11,159 nucleotides of DNA from Thermoplasmata archaeon. GTDB taxonomy: Archaea > Thermoplasmatota > Thermoplasmata > Thermoplasmatales > Thermoplasmataceae. Below the pieces are notes generated by a model. It was not told where the DNA came from. It saw only the letters and a program-made list of their open reading frames with translations, and searched no databases. Below are positions 1-5,447 of this stretch, in pieces. The stretch is from positions 1 through 11,159 of the forward strand of contig JAJZXP010000217.1 in assembly GCA_021806345.1 (NCBI GenBank), read 5' to 3'. Both the position numbers and the translations under genes were made by a program. Positions within the stretch are counted from its first letter, which is position 1. The number at the start of each line of letters is the position of its first letter.

Positions 1-85
1 TCCCTAATGTTTCATCACTAAGTTCGTGCTCAAAAATAACATTGAGATAGTTATTAGAAATTTTGTTCTGATAGAAGCAACGCAC
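1..85 (-). CDS. possible 5' part of a gene running off the left edge
   Basis: On the minus strand, a frame opening just after a stop codon reads from a GTG at 85 to the window edge without a stop, with a protein-like composition (it includes YQNKISNNYLNVIF and EHELSDETLG). It is only about 28 codons long, and no domain or promoter is recognisable. It lies outside the att-like repeat at 149-160, so if real it would belong to the flanking chromosome or to a neighbouring element. It could equally be a chance open frame or a gene remnant. Confidence 0.2.
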   Translation of the reverse strand, partial: MRCFYQNKISNNYLNVIFEHELSDETLG

Positions 86-148
86 ATCGTTTCAACGTCA
101 AGTGATTCCATTTAAAAAGTGCCGCCACATGAGATCTGTGGTTTTTGC

Positions 149-160
149 ATGCGAGGGATG
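149..160. repeat. att-like partial copy of the tRNA-Leu 3' end
   Basis: The 12 bases ATGCGAGGGATG are identical, in the same orientation, to 11033-11044. That stretch covers the base after the tRNA, the discriminator, all seven 3' acceptor-stem bases and three T-stem bases of tRNA-Leu. A truncated tRNA 3' end at the far side of an accessory region is the usual scar of tyrosine-recombinase integration into a tRNA gene. The match is short and does not extend either way, so the site may be decayed. No integrase lies between the two copies. Confidence 0.5.
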
Positions 161-242
161 ATCATAAAGTAACATTTCACCAAGGATTTCCGTAAGAAAG
201 GTCATAAAATTGATTAAGTACATCCCTTCGGGCTGATTAAAA

Positions 243-257
243 CTATACACAACAAAC
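243..257 (+). repeat. CTATACACAACAAAC motif, left copy
   Basis: This differs from the core of the 20-bp inverted-repeat arm (CTATACAACAAAC) only by an inserted CA. A shorter relative, CTACACAACAAA, lies at 10906-10917 near the other island end in the same orientation. Repeated short sites just inside both boundaries would suit arm sites of a recombinase. The motif is A/C-rich and low in complexity, so chance is possible. Confidence 0.25.
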
Positions 258-310
258 ATAAACTGAAATCATGCACATTGCATAGGTTTTAATTAGGTAT
301 TTACATACTA

Positions 311-318
311 TACTATAA
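311..318 (+). promoter_or_regulatory. TATA-like box upstream of the YwgA-like gene
   Basis: TACTATAA, within a longer run of alternating T and A, is centred 29 nt before the ATG at 344. That is the spacing of an archaeal leaderless promoter for the 26-codon ORF. If that ORF is not real, the box would serve the GTG start at 399 through a leader of about 55 nt that contains a GGAGG (381-385) and a GGAG (392-395). Confidence 0.35.
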
Positions 319-343
319 GTACCTGAAGTACACGCGACCCAAC

Positions 344-424
344 ATGTGTGAGAAGTGCGGTATTAGGCTATGGCAATACAGGAGGTTAGACGGAGAAAGT
401 GAGCAATGTGGAGGCGCTAGCTAA
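344..424 (+). CDS. possible 26-aa leader ORF with a CxxC
   Basis: This short frame starts with ATG, begins MCEKCG, and carries one more cysteine near its end. It ends with TAA after overlapping the start of the next gene by 26 nt in another frame. Its start lies 29 nt downstream of a TATA-like box, and its body contains the purine-rich ribosome-binding sequences used by the GTG at 399. It could be a leader peptide that couples translation to the next gene, or a chance frame. No family is recognised. Confidence 0.2.
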   Translation: MCEKCGIRLWQYRRLDGESEQCGGAS

Positions 425-875
425 TTTTGTTAGCTTCTTGAAAAAAAGTAAGTTATTGAGTGAAAATTTCAACATTAAGAAGAACCTTAGTAGCCGTTTC
501 TATGTTCAGAAATACGTTTACTTGGCCAAGCATTTTGGGTTGGACTTGGGTTATAATTACAACTTGTATGTAAAGGGGCCCTATTCAAGTGATCTAGCTT
601 TGGATTATTACTCAGATAATTTTCAAACCACTGTAGATGTGAAGAACATCTTTCCCGGATTCAGACAAGAGGAGTATCTTAAACTAGTGTCTGGAAAAAC
701 TGAGCACTGGCTGGAACTTGGTACTACCCTGATATTCTTCAATGTAAGAAATCCCGGGAAAAGTTTAGAAGATTATGTGGAGTTCACTAAATTGGCAAAA
801 CCTTGGGCAAGTGAGTCCACTATAATGGTGATAGCTACGGAATTACGGGGCTTAGGCCTTCTTGAAGTTGTCTGA
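399..875 (+). CDS. YwgA/Panacea-like hypothetical protein
   Basis: 158 aa. The segment at residues 34-71 (QKYVYLAKHFGLDLGY, then YVKGPYSSDL) has the pattern of the YwgA-like family and the related phage-associated Panacea/SocA fold: a QK-(hydrophobic)-YLA helix, then a (Y/H)-x-x-GPYS turn, then a helix. Panacea domains are known as versatile antitoxin modules; YwgA itself has no firm function. The GTG start is chosen because an in-frame TAG lies four codons upstream and a GGAG sits 4 nt before it. The gene runs tail-to-tail into the PIN-domain gene with a 24-bp coding overlap. Antitoxin activity towards that PIN protein is an inference, and the convergent arrangement is not the classical TA operon. 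The family assignment rests on motif resemblance only. Confidence 0.65.
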   Translation: MSNVEALANFVSFLKKSKLLSENFNIKKNLSSRFYVQKYVYLAKHFGLDLGYNYNLYVKGPYSSDLALDYYSDNFQTTVDVKNIFPGFRQEEYLKLVSGKTEHWLELGTTLIFFNVRNPGKSLEDYVEFTKLAKPWASESTIMVIATELRGLGLLEVV

Positions 876-1346
876 AATATTTAGGCGGCAATTTCTTTCT
901 TTTCTACTTATCATATCGTCAACCTCGGTTCTAATTGCTTGATTATCTATAAGTTCTGGATCATTGGTTAATAACCAACTTGCATTCCTGTCCAATATTG
1001 TTGTAGAAGCGATAAGGGCGTCAGCCACTCCAAGTTTATAATTGGAGTTCATTAACCTTTTAGCAAGATCTATGGTTTCAAGTTTTACAGGGGGCGTGTC
1101 TACTTCCAAGTATCTTAAGTCTCCCACTTCTATGCTCTTATGGTCTCCTCCACCATTGGGCCAAAAATGATTGAACACCTCTCCTAATGCAATCTGCGAA
1201 ATCACGACACTTATTGAACCCCTTTGTTTTTTTAACTTAGAGATTACGGTCTGCGAATGGTTATGGAGATGATCCGACTTGTCCATGAAGCCAATTATTA
1301 TTATGGAATCGATGTGTATACGCTGTTTGGTAGTAGAATTGGACAA
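852..1346 (-). CDS. PIN-domain ribonuclease (VapC-type toxin-like)
   Basis: 164 aa. The PIN fold is recognisable from its four conserved acidic residues in order: D13 in the first strand (RIHIDSIIIIGF), E56 (ALGEVF), D109 (GVADALIAST, the classic ADALI motif) and D129 (LLTNDPEL). In PIN RNases these chelate Mg/Mn for endonucleolytic RNA cleavage, and many archaeal members are VapC toxins acting on tRNA or rRNA. The length is near the single-domain norm, with about 30 extra C-terminal residues. The start is TTG at 1346. An ATG at 1359 is in another frame, so the start or a small frameshift near the N-terminus is uncertain. No VapB-like RHH or AbrB antitoxin precedes it. The only partner candidate is the overlapping convergent YwgA-like gene. 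Confidence 0.85.
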   Translation of the reverse strand: MSNSTTKQRIHIDSIIIIGFMDKSDHLHNHSQTVISKLKKQRGSISVVISQIALGEVFNHFWPNGGGDHKSIEVGDLRYLEVDTPPVKLETIDLAKRLMNSNYKLGVADALIASTTILDRNASWLLTNDPELIDNQAIRTEVDDMISRKERNCRLNISDNFKKA

Positions 1347-1374
1347 GAGGCTTCTGCATTAAATGTGCTGACTT

Positions 1375-1384
1375 CATATAATAG
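1375..1384 (-). promoter_or_regulatory. TATA-like box for the PIN gene
   Basis: On the minus strand this reads CTATTATATG. It is centred about 33 nt upstream of the TTG at 1346 and about 20 nt upstream of the out-of-frame ATG at 1359. It is the best promoter candidate in the 130-bp divergent intergenic region, but it does not settle the start. Confidence 0.35.
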
Positions 1385-1450
1385 TTCCCCGTCTACGTAG
1401 CAAACATATACGAATGCAAAATGAAAGACATTTATAGATCAAGGGCAACC

Positions 1451-1460
1451 ATAATATATT
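1451..1460 (+). promoter_or_regulatory. TATA-like box for the PD-(D/E)XK-like gene
   Basis: ATAATATATT is centred about 22 nt before the ATG at 1477, close to the spacing expected for a leaderless archaeal transcript. No Shine-Dalgarno sequence precedes that ATG, which fits. Confidence 0.45.
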
Positions 1461-1476
1461 GCCATAGAAAATTAAT

Positions 1477-2034
1477 ATGCATGCCAGCCAATATTCTTCC
1501 ATGAAAGAAATGAACGCGGATAGATTCTACAGATTGTTCAAAGGCAATTTCAAGCCTACAAAAAACACGAACATAAAGAAAGCCTACTCCAAATATGCTA
1601 AAACTTTGTCAATGGGTCAGTGGACAGGATTAATGGGTGAGTTCCTGTTCGACATGATGGATCAAAAGTACTTTGACAGGAATGATTTTACCTCTGAAAT
1701 CCGGATACCCGGTGGACGGCCTGATTATAAATGGGAAAAGAAGGGGTATTCTATATTCATTGAGCATGAAAATGACAAGAAGGATGTGGTGAGAAAAGAG
1801 GTTAAAAATCTTCTAAATTCAGATGGGGATCTGAGGGTCCTCATAACATATGTGGAAGATCCTGAAGAGAGGGAAGATCTGGTGGATGAAATATTGGACC
1901 AGCTCAAAAATAAGAAAGAAGGGAAAAATTTTGAGTTTCTTCTAATAATTGGCACTGATGAGCAAATGGTCAATTATCATACTTGGGAAGCCCACAGGTT
2001 TCACCCTACGTTTGAAGTTGAGGCTTTAGATTAA
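1477..2034 (+). CDS. PD-(D/E)XK-like putative nuclease
   Basis: 185 aa, no named family recognised. The central part has the layout of a restriction-endonuclease-like core. A helix carries E55 (GLMGEFLF). A strand and turn carry P82-D83 (GGRPDY). A following strand carries E96-H97-E98-N99 (IFIEHEN), in place of the usual (D/E)-x-K. Then come a lysine-rich helix (KKDVVRKEVKNLL) and a hydrophobic strand (LRVLITYV). IEHEN-type active sites occur in some PD-(D/E)XK subgroups. A single-strand or double-strand DNase role in defence or mobile-element biology is an inference. The ATG at 1477 fits the upstream TATA-like box; M9 (ATG at 1501) is the alternative. The gene is divergent from the PIN gene and followed by a decayed region, so it stands as a single-gene unit. 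An inactive structural homologue cannot be excluded. Confidence 0.65.
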   Translation: MHASQYSSMKEMNADRFYRLFKGNFKPTKNTNIKKAYSKYAKTLSMGQWTGLMGEFLFDMMDQKYFDRNDFTSEIRIPGGRPDYKWEKKGYSIFIEHENDKKDVVRKEVKNLLNSDGDLRVLITYVEDPEEREDLVDEILDQLKNKKEGKNFEFLLIIGTDEQMVNYHTWEAHRFHPTFEVEALD

Positions 2035-2098
2035 TATTAGGGAAACAGACTGAAAGACTTCAGAAAACAACATTGGGAAAAATAAGAAAATAGGAGAT

Positions 2099-2432
2099 TC
2101 AGGGGGAATAGTAAGGCATTCCACGCCCACCTCCCCCCTCATGTTTCCATATGTAGCGCTGGATAGGTTCAATCATGTCGACGTACCACAGCAAGCCACC
2201 CGACATGATCTCTCTTCTAATTCCTTGCCTTCCTCTGGATCATACCGTTGCATCCTTTGCTCTATTTCAGGCGTCCAATTGAGCGGGATCTTAGATCCTT
2301 TTGATATCTCAAGCGCCATGTTTGCACCGGCAGTGATGAACTCAGAGGGGCTTACCCCCCTTCCTTTGCCCGTTTTTCTATTTCCTGTCAGGTAACAGGA
2401 TCGAATCTGATCGAGTGTATTTTCTTCTCCAT
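2099..2432 (-). pseudogene. decayed ribbon-helix-helix DNA-binding protein
   Basis: A minus-strand gene can be rebuilt across three lesions. It starts at ATG 2432 with MEKKIHSIRFDPVT, then meets an in-frame TGA. It continues QEIEKRAKEGG to a TAA. One base restored in a run of six C (2355-2360; G on the coding strand) gives SPSEFITAGANMALEI and on to PLNWTPEIEQRMQRYDPEEG. A second single-base loss near 2207-2214 leads into MSGGLLWYVDMIEPIQRY and a final TGA at 2099-2101. The IRFDP strand followed by two helices with SPSEFI is a typical Arc/MetJ/CopG ribbon-helix-helix fold with a C-terminal extension of about 65 residues. Such proteins are antitoxins, plasmid copy-control proteins or element regulators. 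The promoter is still recognisable. The intact ancestor would be about 112 aa. Confidence 0.7.
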
Positions 2433-2453
2433 AGACTATCTAGTTCCTGTTTT

Positions 2454-2463
2454 GGTATAAACC
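2454..2463 (-). promoter_or_regulatory. TATA box of the ribbon-helix-helix pseudogene
   Basis: On the minus strand this reads GGTTTATACC, centred 26 nt upstream of the ATG at 2432. This is textbook spacing for an archaeal leaderless promoter, so the promoter has outlived its gene. The palindrome at 2469-2483 lies immediately upstream, where a regulator could block TBP/TFB binding. Confidence 0.6.
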
Positions 2464-2468
2464 CTAAC

Positions 2469-2483
2469 GTGTTCGTATTACAC
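2469..2483. promoter_or_regulatory. candidate operator 1 (GTATTAC core)
   Basis: GTGTTCGTATTACAC has matching GTGT/ACAC ends. On the complementary strand it contains GTAATAC, the core shared with the palindromes at 2595 and 2675. It sits directly upstream of the TATA box of the ribbon-helix-helix pseudogene, as an operator would. Confidence 0.35.
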
Positions 2484-2594
2484 TTTTTGCCTGGTTTCTC
2501 CGGCTCCTGAACTAATCTCTCCTGGAGTTTATCAGTTTTCCCCGAAGAATTGCTTTTTTCAGGGCTTATCGTACGAAAATGGGCAAGTCATACA

Positions 2595-2605
2595 GCGTAA
2601 TACGC
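2595..2605. promoter_or_regulatory. candidate operator 2 (GCGTAATACGC palindrome)
   Basis: This is an inverted repeat, GCG/CGC, around TAATA. It shares its core with the sites at 2469-2483 and 2675-2689. It lies in otherwise gene-free sequence between the pseudogene promoter and the small basic ORF. Confidence 0.35.
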
Positions 2606-2672
2606 AAAATTAACCCATTTTTCAGGTAAATTTTGGTTAAACCCGCCATTTTTCTGGATTCTCGATTAAAAT

Positions 2673-2864
2673 TTGACTGTAATACAGTCTTTGAGCAAAA
2701 TTATCAAAAATTACCGCCGGACGCATAAGGAAGCTGGCAACCGGAGAAAAAAGGCTTGGTATCGAGAGAACCAGGAAAGGATCAAGGATAAGGCAAGGGA
2801 GAATTATGGCAATCGAAGGGGTACAAATTGTAAGGCAGAAAAAACTAAAATAAGTCGAGATTAA
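2673..2864 (+). CDS. small lysine/arginine-rich helical protein or fragment
   Basis: 63 aa from TTG, with a second possible TTG start at 2691. The body (NYRRTHKEAGNRRKKAWYREN, then QERIKDKARENYGNRR) is highly charged. It has the Y-R-x-(T/N)-(H/P)-(K/E)-x spacing seen in short basic helical proteins of mobile elements, often next to HNH or zinc-finger domains, but no such domain is present here. There is no clear promoter or ribosome-binding site, and a palindrome overlaps the start. It may be the surviving piece of a longer gene from the decayed element. The composition argues that this strand, not its complement, is the coding one. Confidence 0.35.
   Translation: MTVIQSLSKIIKNYRRTHKEAGNRRKKAWYRENQERIKDKARENYGNRRGTNCKAEKTKISRD
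2675..2689. promoter_or_regulatory. candidate operator 3 (GACTGTAATACAGTC palindrome)
   Basis: This is a perfect inverted repeat with 5-bp arms, GACTG and CAGTC, around TAATA. It is the third member of the GTAATAC-core set and overlaps the apparent TTG start of the small basic ORF at 2673. Confidence 0.35.
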
Positions 2865-2921
2865 TTGCACTGATTAAAACAATTTTATATGGCCATATGA
2901 ATAACGATAAAGGAGAATATC

Positions 2922-3719
2922 TTGGTAAGTCTTGTCAGCACCTTGGTACCAGTGATTGAGGCTATAACTGGGATTTTTGCATTGTTTTTAACATACAGGA
3001 CCAATAAATCTTTGACAATTTTTTATTTGAGATCTATCATAAGAACATTTTCCAAATCGAAGCGCCACAGATATAACTTAGGCTTGTGGTATTTTTCATA
3101 CTTCTTTATAATAGTATGTGGGGTTTTGTATGCCTTCACCATCACTCCAGCAAATGTGAAGGGGCCATTTCTTTTCAGCATCCTTGACACAATGTTGGGA
3201 CTGTACGTTATTTACGGTCTCTTTTTTCTTTTCTCAAAAAATGAAGTTTCTGAAAGACTTAAAGAAAGAACTTCCTTTGGGCTTTCTTTAATAGCCGAAT
3301 TGATTCTTTCTGTGGCCCTAATATTAGTTTTCTTTGTTGGCTATGTCATAACATTATCCATAGCTGCTGTGTACATTCAAACGCTTCCTAAAGATTATCA
3401 AGGTGAAGCTTCGTTGGTATACATATTCACATTCATCTTCGTTTACTTTGGTTTGGCATTTTATATCATTTCTTTCTCGTTAAAACCTGCTCTAATATGG
3501 ATGATAAACACCTCTCTTAATAATGAAGAAAAGACAGAAGTCAACTTTAAGGGCACAAAAGATGAGTTTGTGCAATTACAGGCAATTAGCAGTTTAGGGC
3601 TGCATTTAACTTTCCCTGATTCATCTGTCGGTGTTATGACTTGGACTTCCTTGAGATCAATGAATATTCGTAAGGTATCTCATAAAGTTAAAAGCCGAAA
3701 CAAAAATCAAGATCTATAA
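2922..3719 (+). CDS. five-helix integral membrane protein of unknown function
   Basis: 265 aa, not recognised. Hydrophobic segments at about residues 7-24, 54-74, 84-104, 121-149 and 165-193 predict five membrane spans. A basic loop (around 40-52, SKSKRHR) follows the first, and a soluble tail of about 70 residues ends in a strongly basic stretch. No transporter signature or catalytic motif is visible. The start is TTG at 2922, with AGGAG at 2911-2915, six bases upstream; an ATG at 2897 is out of frame. The gene ends 4 bp from the convergent coiled-coil pseudogene. It is the only clearly intact gene in the decayed middle segment, which suggests selection or later arrival. Confidence 0.75.
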   Translation: MVSLVSTLVPVIEAITGIFALFLTYRTNKSLTIFYLRSIIRTFSKSKRHRYNLGLWYFSYFFIIVCGVLYAFTITPANVKGPFLFSILDTMLGLYVIYGLFFLFSKNEVSERLKERTSFGLSLIAELILSVALILVFFVGYVITLSIAAVYIQTLPKDYQGEASLVYIFTFIFVYFGLAFYIISFSLKPALIWMINTSLNNEEKTEVNFKGTKDEFVQLQAISSLGLHLTFPDSSVGVMTWTSLRSMNIRKVSHKVKSRNKNQDL

Positions 3720-3723
3720 TTCC

Positions 3724-4298
3724 TTACGTCGAGACATATAGAGAAGATGTTCCTAAAGAAACCGCTGCATTCCCCTCAATTACAGTCATGAAATCCCGTT
3801 TGACCCGCATGACCGCATTTACAACCTGCTGCTGTTTCTGGACAAGATCCCCAACATATTCCCGCATTCTAGGGTAATATTTTAAGACCTTTTCCTCAAT
3901 TTTTGAGAGCTCCTCCGCGGTTTTACCAGTCCTTTCCTCGGCTTCGGCTATATCCCCTGTAACTTTGTGTATTCTCAGGCCGTTGGCTAGATCGACCCTT
4001 GTGATCCTGGTGATCTGCATATTGACATCTGAAAGGGCTTCTGCGCTCGCTGTGAAGATTTTCTCTAGTTTATGGGTGGTTCATTCTTGGTTTCTATTTC
4101 GTCTAGGTGAACCACCAATTTTGCCCTGACGTCGTATTGCTGATACATGGCGGTTTCGACTTTTTGGAATGAACTTGCGAGCATTTTTCTTACCAGTTTT
4201 TCAGATGGAGTTTCATTTCTGAGCCGGGGCTAGAGCAGGAGGGAATCCCAGTGTTCTCGTACGTCGCTGTTTTGAGCCTCTTGTTCTGCTTTACTCAT
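3724..4298 (-). pseudogene. coiled-coil protein gene broken by an amber codon and a frameshift
   Basis: From ATG 4298, preceded by the ribosome-binding-like AGGTG, the frame reads MSKAEQEAQNSDVREHWDSL and meets TAG at 4230-4232. The same frame then stays open for 54 codons (NETPSEKLVRKMLASSFQKV, later VVHLDEIETKNE) to TAG at 4065-4067. The adjoining frame takes over between 4083 and 4065 (KLEKIFTASAEALSDVN) and runs through MQITRITRVDL, IAEAEERTGKTAEEL and VQKQQQVVNAVMRVKRDF to 3724. The ancestor would be about 190 aa, mostly amphipathic helix with heptad-like spacing. No family is recognised. It lies on the same strand as the ribbon-helix-helix pseudogene and is likely part of the same decayed element. 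The C-terminal 98 codons could still be expressed from ATG 4020, which I consider less likely. Confidence 0.65.
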
Positions 4299-4451
4299 TA
4301 TCGGCACCTTATAAACCCGGCCAGCTCGATCTTTCTTTGTAATAAAGAACATAGCTATTGGATCCACCAAGGGGTATATGAAGTAAGATCTGTTTACGAG
4401 CTCTCTATGAGAAAATTTGATAAAGCACCACCCTAATTATATAGTATTCTT
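4299..4451. other. short intergenic region between pseudogene and 326-aa gene
   Basis: This divergent intergenic region contains TTTATAA on the minus strand (4309-4315). At only about 14 nt from the ATG at 4298, it is too close for a leaderless start. On the plus strand there are AT-rich TATA candidates at 4416-4423 and 4435-4444 ahead of the gene at 4452. An open plus-strand frame here has no protein-like character. Confidence 0.3.
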
Positions 4452-5432
4452 ATGAAAGCGTTAGGTACTAAGATTTTAATAGCCATCGCTTTGGCCTCAA
4501 CGATAACTATTGCTATAATCGTTTATCACTATTCTCCGTCCAATTTTGCAACAGTGATGGCCGGAACTTTGCCAACTGCGCTTACATTGATGCTTTTCTT
4601 TTCACAAAGGTATCTCTCAGACAAAGATGTGTGGGAAGAAAGGAGACAAGGATGGTTGAAAAAACACTATTATGATTTGGCCAAAAAAATGGCCGATCCA
4701 TTTGGGGAGCACAAAATGTTGATTGTCGATACAAACTTCAATTTTCTGAATCCAAGACCATTCCTACTCAGATATGAAAGCAAGAATGCACTGTGGCCAG
4801 CAACGAGAATTCCAGAGCCTGTTGAAAACCAGTTCTACTTTTCTTCAGAAGATGTTCGGTTGCATATTAGCACTGGTTACAGATCGATGCTAAAGTTAAT
4901 AGAAAGCGCCATAAATAACACAAAAAGTTATATGGAATTAGCAAACAGGTTTCTTTCAGATCTTAACAAAAGCATTTCAAAAGTATTCAACAATTTTATC
5001 CCCAATTTCCCAGAACAGGAATTTGTGATGCCAGATAAAGAGGGTTATTATCCACTATGGGCAGTAAATAGCATTTTAATTGGAATTTATAACAAACAAG
5101 AAGGCATAGCGGTCACAACTTTCTCCACTGAAAATAAACGAATGGATAGGACAAAGATCATCTACGGGAATGTTGAAGTGGGAGTGATGCCCGGCCTATT
5201 CCCAAAATCCGTTGAAATCTGCAATGACTTGCAAAGTCTAATTTACGAATATAAGGAGACTGCCGATAGACTTATTGAAGAGAAAAAGAGAATTGAAGGA
5301 CTATGGCTCATGGTGGACAATGGAATAAATGTCATAAAAGACGATCTTGAAAACTCTGGTATCGCAATCGATGGATGGTGCAATGTGTGTACGAAGACAA
5401 GAAAAGCCCGTGAACTCATACCATATGACTGA
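4452..5432 (+). CDS. membrane-anchored protein with large soluble domain, unknown
   Basis: 326 aa, not recognised. Two hydrophobic segments (about residues 7-25 and 32-51) form an N-terminal hairpin with both ends probably cytoplasmic. They are followed by about 270 soluble residues: a basic start (WEERRQGWLKKHYY), a mixed middle (LNPRPFLLRYES, ENQFYFSSEDVRLH), a helical stretch, and a late coiled-coil-like helix (YEYKETADRLIEEKKRIE). It ends with a CxxC (WCNVCTKTRKAR) that could bind metal or be structural. No catalytic motif is visible. The start is ATG at 4452 with no Shine-Dalgarno sequence; the AT-rich TTTGATAA at 4416-4423 is a possible promoter. Its stop is 15 bp from the stop of the 999-aa gene. 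The shared N-terminal two-helix anchor of these neighbours hints, as inference only, at related work at the membrane. Confidence 0.75.
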   Translation: MKALGTKILIAIALASTITIAIIVYHYSPSNFATVMAGTLPTALTLMLFFSQRYLSDKDVWEERRQGWLKKHYYDLAKKMADPFGEHKMLIVDTNFNFLNPRPFLLRYESKNALWPATRIPEPVENQFYFSSEDVRLHISTGYRSMLKLIESAINNTKSYMELANRFLSDLNKSISKVFNNFIPNFPEQEFVMPDKEGYYPLWAVNSILIGIYNKQEGIAVTTFSTENKRMDRTKIIYGNVEVGVMPGLFPKSVEICNDLQSLIYEYKETADRLIEEKKRIEGLWLMVDNGINVIKDDLENSGIAIDGWCNVCTKTRKARELIPYD

Positions 5433-5447
5433 CATTAAGCAAAATTA

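Larger units (their letters stand above)
161..343. other. AT-rich non-coding stretch inside the left boundary
   Basis: I see no credible gene here. The stretch holds the motif CTATACACAACAAAC (243-257), related to the inverted-repeat arms at 8442 and 8576. It also holds the TATA-like run ending at 318. A weak CCCTTCGGG mini-hairpin near 223-231 is too short to call a terminator. Confidence 0.4.
2433..2672. other. gene-free control region of the decayed element
   Basis: There is no plausible coding sequence on either strand. The region holds the pseudogene TATA box and two of the three TAATA-core palindromes. It also holds two loosely similar blocks, TTAACCCATTTTTCAGG (ending near 2625) and AAACCCGCCATTTTTCTGG (near 2639-2657), which could be degenerate iteron-like direct repeats. 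An ancestral origin or partition site is possible but unproven. Confidence 0.35.

Noticed and set aside
223..231. CCCTTCGGG as a transcription terminator or small RNA hairpin
   Set aside because: The stem is only two or three base pairs with no conserved extension or T-run.
1347..1359. ATG at 1359 as start of the PIN gene
   Set aside because: It is out of frame with the PIN domain by one base, so it would need a frameshift. Kept only as a doubt about the start.
2141..2395. 84-codon plus-strand open frame
   Set aside because: It is the complement of the ribbon-helix-helix pseudogene. Its own translation is serine/proline-rich and lacks domain character.
2637..2870. 77-codon hydrophobic minus-strand frame that could look like a membrane protein
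   Set aside because: Hydrophobicity arises from the complement of a lysine/arginine-rich plus-strand sequence; it has no start signals.
4251..4436. 61-codon plus-strand open frame
   Set aside because: Its translation is not protein-like, and it lies over the promoter and 5' end of the minus-strand coiled-coil pseudogene.
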